From contig NC_007974.2 in assembly GCF_000196015.1 (NCBI RefSeq), positions 2,046,001-2,110,000 on the forward strand: 64,000 bases of DNA, written 5' to 3'. The translations under genes and the position numbers were made by a program. Positions 54,219 to 63,597 of the stretch are shown here, piece after piece; within the stretch, counting starts at the first letter, position 1, and each line of letters begins with the position of its first letter. This DNA comes from Cupriavidus metallidurans CH34. GTDB lineage: Bacteria; Pseudomonadota; Gammaproteobacteria; Burkholderiales; Burkholderiaceae. The notes under the pieces were generated by a model. It was not told where the DNA came from and made no database searches. It saw nothing but the letters and a program-made list of their open reading frames with translations.

Positions 54219-55559
54219 ATGAAAGCCAGACTCGCATCGCATCACACCACGCTGCGCCTGCTTGGCGCTGCCGTGCTGACAATAGCCCTGGCCGCCTGCG
54301 GCGGCGGTGGCGATGACAGCAGCAGCACCTCCACCGGCGGTTCCACGGGTGGATCGACAGGCGGCACCACCGGAGGCACGACCACGCCGCCGGCCACCAC
54401 GTCAGCCTTCACCCAATCCGCGGAATGGACGTTCAAACTGCCGGCCGCCAATGCATCGGTCTGCTACGACTTCAACGCCAAGGCACAGGTCGACTGCACG
54501 GGCACCGCATGGGACCTGAAGGTCAAGAGCAGCACGAACGGCATGAGCGCCTCGCTCTGGACCAACAGCGGCACCAGCGGCACTGGCAACGGTGGCGCGT
54601 TCGGCGGCCCGTTCGACCATACCTGGACCGCGTTGTCCGCATGGAAGAACGCCACCACTGACCCCGTAAGCGGCGCGCTGCCTGCCACCGTCTTCCTGAA
54701 GGACTCCGCCAGCGGCGTGTTCTCCGGCACCAATGACATCGCCTCCGCGGTGTTCGAGTACGGCGTGACCGGCGCGGCAACCGACCACTCGCTCTACCCC
54801 ACCTTCCGCACGTTCCTGATCACGACCAACAGCGCGTCGGCCGATACCACTGGCACGGTAGCGTCGCCGGTGTTCGCGCTGCAGGTCACGGGCTACTACG
54901 GCGGCGCCGGTGGCACGACTTCAGGCTATCCGTCGATCCGCTACATCGACCGCAGCGCCCCCGGCAACGTGCGGACAGCCACGATCAATGCGTCGGGCAA
55001 TGACTGGGTCTACTACGACCTCGCGGCGAACGCGGTCAGCACCGCCAGCGGCACATGGCATATCGCCTTCAACCGCTACAGCGTCAAGCTCAATGGCGGA
55101 GAGTCGGGCACCGGCACCGTGGCGGGCTTCCTGGCCAAGACGCCGGCCGGCTTCTATGACACGTCGAACAAGCCGGTGGCGTCGATGTTCACGAACACCG
55201 GCAACGCCGCCAGCACCCTGGCCGATCTGACGGCTGCCGACCTCGCGCTGCCGGCCTCGGCCACCGCGTGGAAGAAGGACGCCACCGCATCGGTGCTGAA
55301 CCCCGCCTATACCGGCAGCTATCCGAATCCGATGAGCTTCGGCTGGTACACGTACTACCCCACCGCTGCTGCCGCCGCCGCCAACGGCCTGCCTGCCGTC
55401 GCCCACCTGATCAGCGCCAACAGCGATGCCGGCGGCCTGATCCGTGGCGGCGAGGGCACCACGTACGCGCGCTTCCACCTGACGAAGATCGCCTATGCGG
55501 ACCCGAACGTGAATAGCAGCACCCAGACCTGGACGATCAACTTCGACGTTCAGCCCTGA
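54219..55559 (+). CDS. HmuY-family heme-binding lipoprotein
   Basis: A 446-residue lipoprotein with lipobox LAAC near residue 27, then a Gly/Ser/Thr linker (about 28-65). Two related HmuY-like halves follow (starting TFKLPAANASVCYDF, and later WVYYDLAANAVSTASGTWHIAF). HmuY of Porphyromonas captures heme at the surface and passes it to a TonB receptor. This protein is about twice the usual length because of the duplicated domain. It sits between the receptor and hmuS genes, 36 and 17 bases away. The His or Met heme ligands cannot be confirmed by eye. Confidence 0.78.
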   Translation: MKARLASHHTTLRLLGAAVLTIALAACGGGGDDSSSTSTGGSTGGSTGGTTGGTTTPPATTSAFTQSAEWTFKLPAANASVCYDFNAKAQVDCTGTAWDLKVKSSTNGMSASLWTNSGTSGTGNGGAFGGPFDHTWTALSAWKNATTDPVSGALPATVFLKDSASGVFSGTNDIASAVFEYGVTGAATDHSLYPTFRTFLITTNSASADTTGTVASPVFALQVTGYYGGAGGTTSGYPSIRYIDRSAPGNVRTATINASGNDWVYYDLAANAVSTASGTWHIAFNRYSVKLNGGESGTGTVAGFLAKTPAGFYDTSNKPVASMFTNTGNAASTLADLTAADLALPASATAWKKDATASVLNPAYTGSYPNPMSFGWYTYYPTAAAAAANGLPAVAHLISANSDAGGLIRGGEGTTYARFHLTKIAYADPNVNSSTQTWTINFDVQP

Positions 55560-55576
55560 TCAGCCCCTCCGAATAC

Positions 55577-56617
55577 ATGAACATGGAACAGCAAAGCATC
55601 GACAGCTTGCGCCAACGCCACGGCGCCCTGGTCGAAGAACATCCAAAGTTGCGGATCCGCGAACGCGCGCAGCGCCTCCGCGTGTCCGAGGCAGAACTGG
55701 TGGCGGCGGGCTGTGGCGTCGCATCACGGCAACTGGGCGGAACCGCGCAGGCGTTGTTCCGCGATCTCGGCACGCTGGGGTCGGTCATGGCGCTCTCGCG
55801 CAACGACCACGCCGTGCACGAGCGTCACGGCCAGTATCAGAGCATCGAGGCGAATGGCCCGGTCGGCATCGTGCTGGGGCCGGACATCGACCTGCGCATG
55901 TTCTTCGGCGGCTGGAAACACTTCTACGCCGTAACCGAAAACGGTCGCGACAGCATCCAGTTCTTCGACAAGGCGGGCGAGGCGGTACACAAGATCTACC
56001 GGACCGACCAGACCGATGCCACCGCGTGGTCGGCCTACATCGACCGCCACGCCGCGCAGGAGATCGCGCCGGTGCGGGTCGAGGGCTTTGACCGGATCGA
56101 CGAGGCGGACTCCCCCGCCGACGGCGAGGCCCTGCGCGCGCACTGGCGCGCGCTCAAGGACACGCACGACTTCTTTGCGATGCTTCGCCAGTTCAAGGTA
56201 TCGCGGCTGGGCGCGCTGCGTGCGGTCGGCCCAGATCTGGCGCAACGGGTGGACAAGCGCGCCGTGGAGACCGTGCTGGAACACTCCGCCGCCACCGGCC
56301 TGTCGATCATGTGCTTCGTCGCCAATCGCGGCATCGTGCAGATCCACACGGGCGCCGTGAAGAAGCTGCTGCGGACGGGGCCGTGGTTCAACGTGCTCGA
56401 TGAGACCTTCAACCTGCACCTGAACACCGAGGCGGTGGCGTCAAGCTGGGTGGTCAACAAACCCACGGTGGACGGCTGGGTGACGTCGCTCGAACTGTAC
56501 GGTGAGGACGGCGGGATGATCGTCCAGTTCTTCGGCGAGCGCAAACCCGGGCAGCCCGAACTGCCGGAATGGCGCCATCTGCTCGAGTCGCTGTGCCCGC
56601 AGGCACTCGCGGCCTGA
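55577..56617 (+). CDS. hmuS: Hemin-degrading/heme-trafficking factor HmuS
   Basis: A 346-residue cytoplasmic protein of the HmuS/ChuS/PhuS family with two similar halves. Hallmarks are RERAQRLRVSEAELVAAGCG, GSVMALSRNDHAVHERHGQYQ, FFGGWKHFYAVTE and, in the second half, LSIMCFVANRGIVQIHTGAVKKL and LDETFNLHLNT. It accepts heme imported by HmuTUV and either delivers it to a heme oxygenase or cleaves it. The start may be the ATG at 55577 or the one at 55583; neither has a strong Shine-Dalgarno. Length is normal. Confidence 0.9.
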   Translation: MNMEQQSIDSLRQRHGALVEEHPKLRIRERAQRLRVSEAELVAAGCGVASRQLGGTAQALFRDLGTLGSVMALSRNDHAVHERHGQYQSIEANGPVGIVLGPDIDLRMFFGGWKHFYAVTENGRDSIQFFDKAGEAVHKIYRTDQTDATAWSAYIDRHAAQEIAPVRVEGFDRIDEADSPADGEALRAHWRALKDTHDFFAMLRQFKVSRLGALRAVGPDLAQRVDKRAVETVLEHSAATGLSIMCFVANRGIVQIHTGAVKKLLRTGPWFNVLDETFNLHLNTEAVASSWVVNKPTVDGWVTSLELYGEDGGMIVQFFGERKPGQPELPEWRHLLESLCPQALAA

Positions 56618-56635
56618 TTGTCCAGGAGGTTTGGC

Positions 56636-57487
56636 ATGAAAATCCTGCAGTCCGCACTCATTACTGCGCTGATGCCGCTGCTTTGCGCGGCCGGCGTTGC
56701 CCACGCCGCGCCGCCAGCCCGCGTGGTCGGGCTCGGCGGCCCGGCCACCGAGATCGTCTACGCGCTCGATGCCGGCAAGAGCATGGTCGGCGTCGATTCC
56801 TCGAGCATCTATCCACCCGCCGCGCTGAAGCTGCCGAAGGTTGGCTACTATCGCGCGTTCTCCGTGGAAGGCGTGGTCAGCCTGAAGCCGGACCTGGTGC
56901 TGGCGCTGGACCATGCCGGTCCGCCACAGGCGCTGGAGCAATTGCGCAAGCTGGGCAGCAAGGTAGTGGTCGTGCCGTCCGAGCCGACGCTGGCCGCGCT
57001 GGACCAGCGCATCCTCGGCGTGGCGGCGGCGCTCGATGTACCGAAGCAAGGTCAGGCGCTGGTCGACAAACTGCACACCGAACTCCGTGACATCAAGCCA
57101 TCTGCGGAAGGGCTGCGGGTGCTGATGGTCAGCAGCCACACCGGCCGGATGCAGGCCGTGGGCGAAAACACCGCCGGCGACGCCATGCTGAAGCTCCTGG
57201 GCGCGACCAACGCGCTGGCCGGCCAGCGCGGCTTCAAGCCGTTCTCGGCGGAAGCGGCGGCGGCGCTCAGGCCGGACGTGATCGTCACGACATCAATGTC
57301 GATCGACGCTGTCGGCAGCGTCGACGCGTTCCTGGCGCAGCCCGGCCTGAGCGCCACGCCAGCGGCCCGCGACAAGCGCATCGTCGTGATGGACGATCTG
57401 CTGATGCTCAGCATCGGTCCGCGCCTTCCCGAGGCGCTGCGCCTGCTGCGCAACGGTCTTGCCAGCCGGCAGGTGGCAGCACGATGA
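56636..57487 (+). CDS. hmuT: Hemin ABC transporter periplasmic binding protein HmuT
   Basis: A 283-residue periplasmic protein of the cobalamin/hemin-binding fold. It has a signal peptide (cleavage near AHAA), GGPATEIVYALDAGKSMVGVD, VGYYRAFSVEGVVSLKPDLVLA and a C-terminal VVMDDLLMLSIGPRLPEAL. The Tyr in VGYYR is where HmuT proteins hold heme iron. AGGAGG precedes the ATG at 56636. It overlaps hmuU by 4 bases. Confidence 0.9.
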   Translation: MKILQSALITALMPLLCAAGVAHAAPPARVVGLGGPATEIVYALDAGKSMVGVDSSSIYPPAALKLPKVGYYRAFSVEGVVSLKPDLVLALDHAGPPQALEQLRKLGSKVVVVPSEPTLAALDQRILGVAAALDVPKQGQALVDKLHTELRDIKPSAEGLRVLMVSSHTGRMQAVGENTAGDAMLKLLGATNALAGQRGFKPFSAEAAAALRPDVIVTTSMSIDAVGSVDAFLAQPGLSATPAARDKRIVVMDDLLMLSIGPRLPEALRLLRNGLASRQVAAR

Positions 57488-58485
57488 TGCGTGGCCAATG
57501 TGGCCGAAGGCCGGGCATGTTGGCCGCCCTGTGCGTCATGCTCGTGATCACCGCGCTCTGGGCAGCCGCCAGCGGGGCATTGTCGATTCCGCACGGCAAG
57601 CTCCTGCCCTTGCTCTGGTCACCTGCCGCCGAAGGAGAGGATGTCATCTGGCGCAATGTGCTGATCGAGGTGCGGCTGCCGCGCATCGTGCTGGCCATCA
57701 CCGCCGGCGCGGCGCTAGCACTGTCTGGCGCGGTGATGCAGGCGCTCTTCCGCAATCCGCTGGCCGAGCCAGGGTTGATCGGGATCTCGCTGGGCGGTGC
57801 CGCGGGTGCCGTGGCCGCGATCGTGCTGGGCGCCGAAGGGCTCGGCAGCGTCGCGCCCGCCGCATTCGCAGGCAGCCTGATTGCCACCGCCTTCGCCTAC
57901 GTGCTTGGCACACGGCGCCCGGGCGCGGCCAACCTGCTGCTCGCCGGCGTGGCCATCAATGCGATCTGCGCGGCCGTCGTTGGGTTCTTCACCTATCAGG
58001 CCAGCGACGTGCAACTGCGCAACCTGACGTTCTGGAACATGGGCAGCCTTGCTGGCGCGACGTGGTCGATCCTGGCGTGGCTTGTGCCGCTGGTGGCCGT
58101 GCTGTGCGCGCTGCTCATGCGTGACTGGCGCGCGATGAACGCGCTGCTGCTCGGCGAACGGGAAGCCCAGCACATCGGCTTCGACCTGAAGCGGCTCCGC
58201 CGCCGGTTGATCGTGCTTACCGCGCTGCTGGTAGGGCCCATCGTGGCCGTCACGGGAACGATTTCCTTCGTGGGACTGGTCGTGCCGCATCTGATCCGGC
58301 TGGCACTAGGTGCCGATCATCGCTGGCTGCTGCCGAACACACTGGCGGGCGGCGCTATCGCCTTGACGCTGGGCGACTGGATGGCACGCACGGTGGTGGT
58401 TCCGGCGGAACTGCCGATCGGCATCGTCACGAGCCTGGTGGGTGGGCCATTCCTGCTCTGGATGCTGACACGCAAAAGACCCTGA
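57484..58485 (+). CDS. hmuU: Hemin ABC transporter permease HmuU
   Basis: A 333-residue permease of the FecCD/BtuC family with about ten helices. Motifs are [39 protein letters not shown] near residue 70, [20 protein letters not shown] (the loop contacting the ATPase) and [19 protein letters not shown]. It pairs with HmuV to move heme across the inner membrane. Its start overlaps hmuT; the ATG at 57487 is an alternative three bases on. Confidence 0.92.
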
Positions 58486-58504
58486 TGAACCTGACGAACC
58501 TGAC

Positions 58505-59290
58505 ATGCTGATTGCCCGCAATCTTTCATGCAGCCGCGGTCGGCGGCAGATCCTGTCCGGTATCGACCTGACCCTGCCGGCCGGCGAGATGGTCGGCGTG
58601 CTCGGTGCCAACGGCGCCGGCAAGAGCACGCTGCTCGGCACGCTGGCAGGTGAACTGCCCGGCGACGACGCGGCGGTGTCGCTCTGCAACCGGCCATTGA
58701 CGGACTGGCCCGTGGACGAGCTCGCCCGTAGCCGTGCGGTGCTGCCGCAATCGCCCGGTCTGGGCTTCGACCTGGGTGTGACCGAGGTGGTGGCGATGGG
58801 CGGCTATCCATTTCCAGAGATGGGCAAGCACACGCTCGATACCCTGCTGGACCGCGCCCTGGCGCTGGCCGACGTCGCGCATCTGGCCACGCGTTCGTAC
58901 CAGAGCCTATCCGGCGGCGAACAGCAGCGCGTGCAGTTCGCTCGCGCGCTGGTGCAGGTGCTGGCCTGCCGCACGGCCGACAGCTACCGCGCGCTACTGC
59001 TCGATGAACCGATTTCGAGCCTCGACCCCCGGCATCAGTTGCAACTGCTCGGCACGGCGCGCAACCTGTGCCATACCGACGCCCTGGCGGTGCTGGTCGT
59101 GCTCCACGACGTCAATCTCGCCGCCCGCTGGTGCGACAGGCTCGTGCTGCTGGCCGATGGCCGTACCGTGGCCAGCGGCACCCCCGCCGACGTGCTGACC
59201 CCGCCGAACCTCGCCACGGTGTACGGCATTCCAGCCACCGTCATGGAATCGCCAGTTCACCGGGGCGTGCCGATGGTGGTGTTTGGCTGA
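58505..59290 (+). CDS. hmuV: Hemin ABC transporter ATP-binding protein HmuV
   Basis: A 261-residue ABC ATPase: Walker [10 protein letters not shown] near residue 38, Q-loop [10 protein letters not shown], signature [15 protein letters not shown] near 139, Walker [16 protein letters not shown] and the switch His in [12 protein letters not shown]. The signature and length match HmuV/HemV. It is the last gene of the heme cluster, 19 bases after hmuU. Direct 9-bp repeats (GAACCTGAC) fill the gap before it. Confidence 0.92.
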
Positions 59291-59318
59291 TTCGGCTGAG
59301 CGGCTGAGCAGCTGAGCG
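59284..59318. repeat. Short tandem repeats across the hmuV stop codon
   Basis: GGCTGA motifs in near-8-bp steps (GCTGAGCG, GCTGAGCA, GCTGAGCG) follow the final GGC-TGA of hmuV. Similar stop-codon repeats are found after the MFS, DUF2950 and hmuU genes. Confidence 0.7.
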
Positions 59319-59337
59319 GCGCCCATGGGGGACGCAC

Positions 59338-60147
59338 CTATGCGTACTTCCCCGTTATCCCTCCATCGACCACCAGCTCGGTGCCGGTAATGTAGGCCGC
59401 TGCATCCGACGCCAGGAACGCACAGGCGTGTGCCACGTCCCACGCGGTGCCCATCCGCTGCATCGGCACCTGTCTCGCACGCGCCGCGCGGGCGTCGTCG
59501 AGACTGTCCGCCGAGAACTGCTTCGCCACGGTATGGGCGATGCGTGGCGTGTCGATCAAACCCGGCACCACGCAATTTGCACGGATGCCGCTGCCCGCGT
59601 ACTGCTGCGCGATCATCCGCGTGAACTGGATCAGCGCGGCCTTGCTGACGCTGTACGACAGGTGCGGATAGCCGATATAGCGTAGCCCCGCCACCGAGGA
59701 AACCGTGACGATGGCACCCCGGCCCCGCTCGACCATTGACGGCAGCACCTGCTGCGACGCCAGCAGCAGGCTTCGCACGTTCACGTTGTGGGCCGCATCG
59801 AAATCCCGCACATCGGTGTCCAGAACCCCGCCGGTCTTGCCGATGCCAACGTTGTGATGCAGCACATCGATGGGGCCGAAGTGTTCGCGCGCCTCCGCGA
59901 ACAGGCGCGCGATCTCCGCCTCTTCCGCCACGTCGCCGACGAAGGTCTCCGCCGCGCCACCCTCGGCCCGAATCAGCGCCGTCGTCTCCGCAGCCGAGGC
60001 GGCGTCGCGGTCCACCACGCAGACGCGGGCGCCAAGCCGGGCATAGGTCACGCTGGCGGCGCGCCCGATGCTCCAGCCGGGGCCCGCCGATCCACCGCCC
60101 GCCACAAACACGGTGCGATCCGCCAGACTGAGCGGCAGCGCGTTCAT
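59338..60147 (-). CDS. Short-chain dehydrogenase/reductase
   Basis: A 269-residue classical SDR: a variant glycine-rich cofactor motif (VAGGGSAGPGWSIGRAAS), NVGIGKTG, the catalytic Ser in VSSVAG and Tyr-Lys in YSVSKAAL. DGGITGKYA ends the protein. The Asp after beta-strand 2 (VVDRD) suggests NAD over NADP. It overlaps the citryl-CoA-lyase-like gene by 4 bases and is the last gene of the operon. It probably oxidises a hydroxy acid or hydroxyacyl-CoA of the same pathway. Confidence 0.87.
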   Translation of the reverse strand: MNALPLSLADRTVFVAGGGSAGPGWSIGRAASVTYARLGARVCVVDRDAASAAETTALIRAEGGAAETFVGDVAEEAEIARLFAEAREHFGPIDVLHHNVGIGKTGGVLDTDVRDFDAAHNVNVRSLLLASQQVLPSMVERGRGAIVTVSSVAGLRYIGYPHLSYSVSKAALIQFTRMIAQQYAGSGIRANCVVPGLIDTPRIAHTVAKQFSADSLDDARAARARQVPMQRMGTAWDVAHACAFLASDAAAYITGTELVVDGGITGKYA

Positions 60148-60929
60148 GCGTGGTCTCCGTGCGGCGCGTTGCCGACGTACGGGATGGCCTCCTCGACCAC
60201 GTCCCAGATATAGCGTCCCGACGGGCTCTGCTGCTCCTCGACGATATGGGCCACGAGCCCAGCCGCGCGGGAGATCACCGCGAACCCCCGCATCACCGCC
60301 GTCGGCACGCCAATCTCGCCAAGCAGCGCGGCCACCGACCCCGTGGCATTGATCGTGATCGGCCGCCCCGCCACTTCGTCAACCGCCGCCGACAGGCGTC
60401 TCAGGGCACCGATATGCGCGCCGGCCAGATCCGGCTCCGCATCGCCGAGTTCCAGCAGCTTGTACGCGCGCGGGTCCACCGGCTTGTGCAGGTGATGGCC
60501 AAAACCCGGCACGGCCGCCCGCATTTCCTTGTAGTGGCGCGCGATGGACAGTGCTTCGGCATCGGGGTCCTGTGCCGCCAGAATGCGGTCCAGCAACGTC
60601 GAGCAGTTCTCCATCGTGCCGACGAACGAACTGCCAACCGCCAGCAGGCCAGCCGACACGGCGCCTTGCAGGTTCTCTGGCGCGCTCATGTAGATCAGGC
60701 GCGTGGCGATGGCGCTTGGCGTCAGGCCGTGCTCCATCAGCACCACGAGCACCATGTCGGCGATACGCATGTCCACCGGGCGCGGGGTGCGGCCGAGGAT
60801 CTGCATCAGCATGACTTCGGTGAAGGTCTTCTTGCCCAGAAGGTCGTCCACGAGATCGGCCTCGCGATAGTGCAGGCTGGTCAGCGTGTGGGTGCACAGC
60901 CGGGTCACCGGCTTGTCTTGTTGGCTCAT
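60144..60929 (-). CDS. Citrate-synthase-fold protein, citryl-CoA lyase-like
   Basis: A 261-residue protein matching the C-terminal, catalytic half of citrate synthases as in citryl-CoA lyase. The second catalytic His segment is intact (GFGHHLHKPVDPRAYKLLEL). The other two catalytic positions look replaced: the GPLHGG region reads VGSSFVGT, and the Asp segment (NVDG) reads INATG. Its start has GGAGA upstream and overlaps the stop of the acyl-CoA synthetase gene (ATGA); its own stop overlaps the SDR start. A carbon-carbon lyase acting on a CoA thioester made by the neighbour is the simplest reading, with real doubt because of the missing residues. Confidence 0.8.
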   Translation of the reverse strand: MSQQDKPVTRLCTHTLTSLHYREADLVDDLLGKKTFTEVMLMQILGRTPRPVDMRIADMVLVVLMEHGLTPSAIATRLIYMSAPENLQGAVSAGLLAVGSSFVGTMENCSTLLDRILAAQDPDAEALSIARHYKEMRAAVPGFGHHLHKPVDPRAYKLLELGDAEPDLAGAHIGALRRLSAAVDEVAGRPITINATGSVAALLGEIGVPTAVMRGFAVISRAAGLVAHIVEEQQSPSGRYIWDVVEEAIPYVGNAPHGDHA

Positions 60930-62458
60930 GCTTGGTCTCCGGTTTGCAATGCCGTCAGCGCCTGGTCGCGCACGGTGTTCTTGAGTACCTTGCCGACGGT
61001 GGAGCGCGGCAGGCTGGTGTGGAAATGAATCTGCTTTGGCGTCTGCACCGGACCCAGCCGCTCGCGCACGAACGCGATCAGCTCGGTGGCCTGCACCGCG
61101 CATCCTTCGCGCAATTGCACGGCCGCATGGACCGCTTCGCCCCATTTGTCGTCGGGCACGCCGAACACCGCGCATTCATGCACGGCCGGGTGCTGGCCCA
61201 GCGCGTTCTCCACGTCGATCGGGTAGACGTTGAAGCCGCCGGTGATCACCACTTCGCGCAGGCGGTCCTTCAGATACAGGAAACCCTGCGCGTCCAACAT
61301 GCCACGATCCCCGGTATGCAACCAGCCGTCGACGATGGTCGCGGCGGTCAGGTCCGGGCGGTTCCAGTAGCCGGTCATGACCAGATCGCCACGCGCCACC
61401 ACTTCGCCCACCTCGCCACGGGGCAGCAGACGCCCGTCGGGGGACATGATCGCCACCTCGCTGAACCACGTGGCGCGCCCCACCGATGCCATGCGGCGCT
61501 CGTCAGCCAGATCGTCGGGGCCGATCACCGTCAGCAGTTGCGGCGCTTCGGTCTGGCCATATGTGGTGGCCACCACCGACCCGAAGAACTCGCGCGCCTG
61601 CTGGATCTTCTGCGGCGGCATCGGCGCGCCGCCGTAAATCAGGCGACGCAGCGCCGGGTAGTCGGCGCGCGATGTGCCGGGCAGCGCCATCAGCATGTAG
61701 ATCAGCGTGGGCGGCATAAAGCAGACCGTGCCGGCGCGGTCACGGAACGTGGCGCGCACCGCTTCTGCCCCGCTGCCTTCCATGATCACGTGACAACCGC
61801 CCTGCGCCAGGATCGGCATGACGTAGGTGGACGTGCCATGCGTGATCGGCGCGGCCATCACATAGCGATCCGCCTCGGTGAAGCCCCAGGCGTGGATCTG
61901 GTTGACGATATTGGTCATCCAGGCGCGATACGGCTGCATGACGCCCTTGGGCGCGCCCGTGGTACCGCCTGTGAACTTGATGGCCTGCGTGGCGTCCCGG
62001 TGCAGATCGAGCACCGGGCGCGTGGCATCGGGATACCGGAGAACAACGGCGCTCAGCACGTCTGCGCCGCCTGACGCATGGTCCGCATAGTCCGTGTAGA
62101 GCCGCGTGCCCGGTGCATCGCCCAGCAGCGCTTCGGAGGCGGCATCGAGTACCACGATGCTCGGCGTCGTGGCGTCGATGATGCGGCGCAACTCGGGCTG
62201 AGTGCTCTTCGGGTTCAGCGGCACCCAGATCTTGCCGCTGGCCAGCACCGCCAGCAGCGCCACGATGTGCTCGGCCGAGTTGCCGGCGCAGATGCCCACG
62301 CGACTCTGCGGCGCGGGATCGAGCGTCATGAAATGCGTGGCCAGCGCCGCCACCTGGCCGGCCAGTTCGCGATAGCGCAGGCTGCCGCCGGGGGCGTCAA
62401 TGGCGACGTTGTCGGGCCAGCGGTCGGCGGCCCGCCAGAACAGTTCAATCGGAAGCAT
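60926..62458 (-). CDS. AMP-dependent acyl-CoA synthetase
   Basis: A 510-residue ANL-family ligase: P-loop IKFTGGTTGAPKGVMQPY near 175, ATTYGQTEAPQ near 300, TGDRGMLDAQGFLYLKDR near 385, and the C-terminal GGFNVYPIDVENAL and PRSTVGKVLKN with the catalytic Lys. It makes an acyl-CoA, probably of the acid brought by the Bug protein encoded 19 bases upstream. The start at 62458 has AAGGA upstream; the frame is open ten codons further. Confidence 0.9.
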   Translation of the reverse strand: MLPIELFWRAADRWPDNVAIDAPGGSLRYRELAGQVAALATHFMTLDPAPQSRVGICAGNSAEHIVALLAVLASGKIWVPLNPKSTQPELRRIIDATTPSIVVLDAASEALLGDAPGTRLYTDYADHASGGADVLSAVVLRYPDATRPVLDLHRDATQAIKFTGGTTGAPKGVMQPYRAWMTNIVNQIHAWGFTEADRYVMAAPITHGTSTYVMPILAQGGCHVIMEGSGAEAVRATFRDRAGTVCFMPPTLIYMLMALPGTSRADYPALRRLIYGGAPMPPQKIQQAREFFGSVVATTYGQTEAPQLLTVIGPDDLADERRMASVGRATWFSEVAIMSPDGRLLPRGEVGEVVARGDLVMTGYWNRPDLTAATIVDGWLHTGDRGMLDAQGFLYLKDRLREVVITGGFNVYPIDVENALGQHPAVHECAVFGVPDDKWGEAVHAAVQLREGCAVQATELIAFVRERLGPVQTPKQIHFHTSLPRSTVGKVLKNTVRDQALTALQTGDQA

Positions 62459-62477
62459 GGATGGTCCTTGGGAATCC

Positions 62478-63473
62478 TCAGTTGACACGCGCGCCCGATT
62501 GCTTGACCACGTCGTGCCAACGCTTGATCTCGGACGCCGCGAAGGTACGGAGTTGCTCGGGGGTGCCTGGCTCGGGCGTGGCCGCCAGGTCGCGCATACG
62601 CTCGCGTACCTCGGATGCGTTGAGCGCCTTGTTCAGTGCCGTGTTGAGCTTGTCGATCACCGGCTTGGGCGTTCCCGCCGGCGCGGCGATAGAGAACCAT
62701 GACTGCACATCGAAGCCCGGGAGTCCGGATTCCGCCACCGTGGGCACATCAGGCAGTTGGGGCATGCGCTGGGCGCTGGTGACCGCGATGGCGCGCAACT
62801 TGCCGGACTTCACGTGCGGCAGCGCGGACGGCGCGTTGTCGAACATCGACTGCACCTGCCCACCCAGCAGATCGGTGACGGCCGGCGCGCTCCCCTTGTA
62901 AGGCACGTGCAGCATGTTGGCGCCACTGCGGCTACGGAACATCTCTCCGGACAGGTGGATGGACGATCCGCTACCCGACGACGCGAACGTCACACCATCG
63001 GGCGACTCCTTGGCCAACCGCACGTAGTCGGCAACGGTCTTGACCGGCAACTTCGGGTTGACCACCAGCACGTTCGGGATCTTGGCAATCATGCCGACGG
63101 GCTCGAAGTCGCGCACGGGGTCGTAGCCGAGCTTGTCGTAGAGCGTGGCATTGATCGTGTTCGCGATCGTGAAGACGTAGAGCGTGTAGCCATCCGGCGT
63201 CGCCTTGGCCACAACTTCGGCGCCAACGTTGCTATTGGCGCCGGCGCGGTTTTCCACCACGATCGGCTGACCCAGCGCCTCGCCCATCTTTTGCGCTACC
63301 AGGCGGGCCAGCACGTCGGTGGCGCCTCCGGCGGCATAACCCACCACGAGCCGCACGGGGCGCGTGGGAAAGCTGGAATCCGCCGCCTGGGCGGCGGGAA
63401 CGCCGCACGCAAGCGCGGCACTGATCAGGGCGTGGCTCAACAGGCGCCTGCGCGCCGCGTTCCAGAAAGTCAT
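62478..63473 (-). CDS. Bug-family (TctC) solute-binding protein
   Basis: A 331-residue periplasmic binding protein: signal peptide (cleavage near AQAA), PVRLVVGYAAGGATDVLARLVAQKM, IVVENRAGANSNVG, LHVPYKGSAPAVTDLLGGQVQSM and LPDVPTVAESGLPGF. It is the first gene of the operon Bug, acyl-CoA synthetase, citryl-CoA-lyase-like, SDR and is divergent from an IclR regulator. This is the fourth Bug gene in 33 kb. Confidence 0.9.
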   Translation of the reverse strand: MTFWNAARRRLLSHALISAALACGVPAAQAADSSFPTRPVRLVVGYAAGGATDVLARLVAQKMGEALGQPIVVENRAGANSNVGAEVVAKATPDGYTLYVFTIANTINATLYDKLGYDPVRDFEPVGMIAKIPNVLVVNPKLPVKTVADYVRLAKESPDGVTFASSGSGSSIHLSGEMFRSRSGANMLHVPYKGSAPAVTDLLGGQVQSMFDNAPSALPHVKSGKLRAIAVTSAQRMPQLPDVPTVAESGLPGFDVQSWFSIAAPAGTPKPVIDKLNTALNKALNASEVRERMRDLAATPEPGTPEQLRTFAASEIKRWHDVVKQSGARVN

Positions 63474-63597
63474 GAGTGCTGTCTCCTAGTTGGGTGGTCG
63501 TGCCCGGAACGCGCCCGTCTGCTCGATTTGCCCATCGCACCTTGCGGCGCACCTGCGGCATACTGCGGACTGCTTTCCGGCCCGCAAATTCTTTCCC

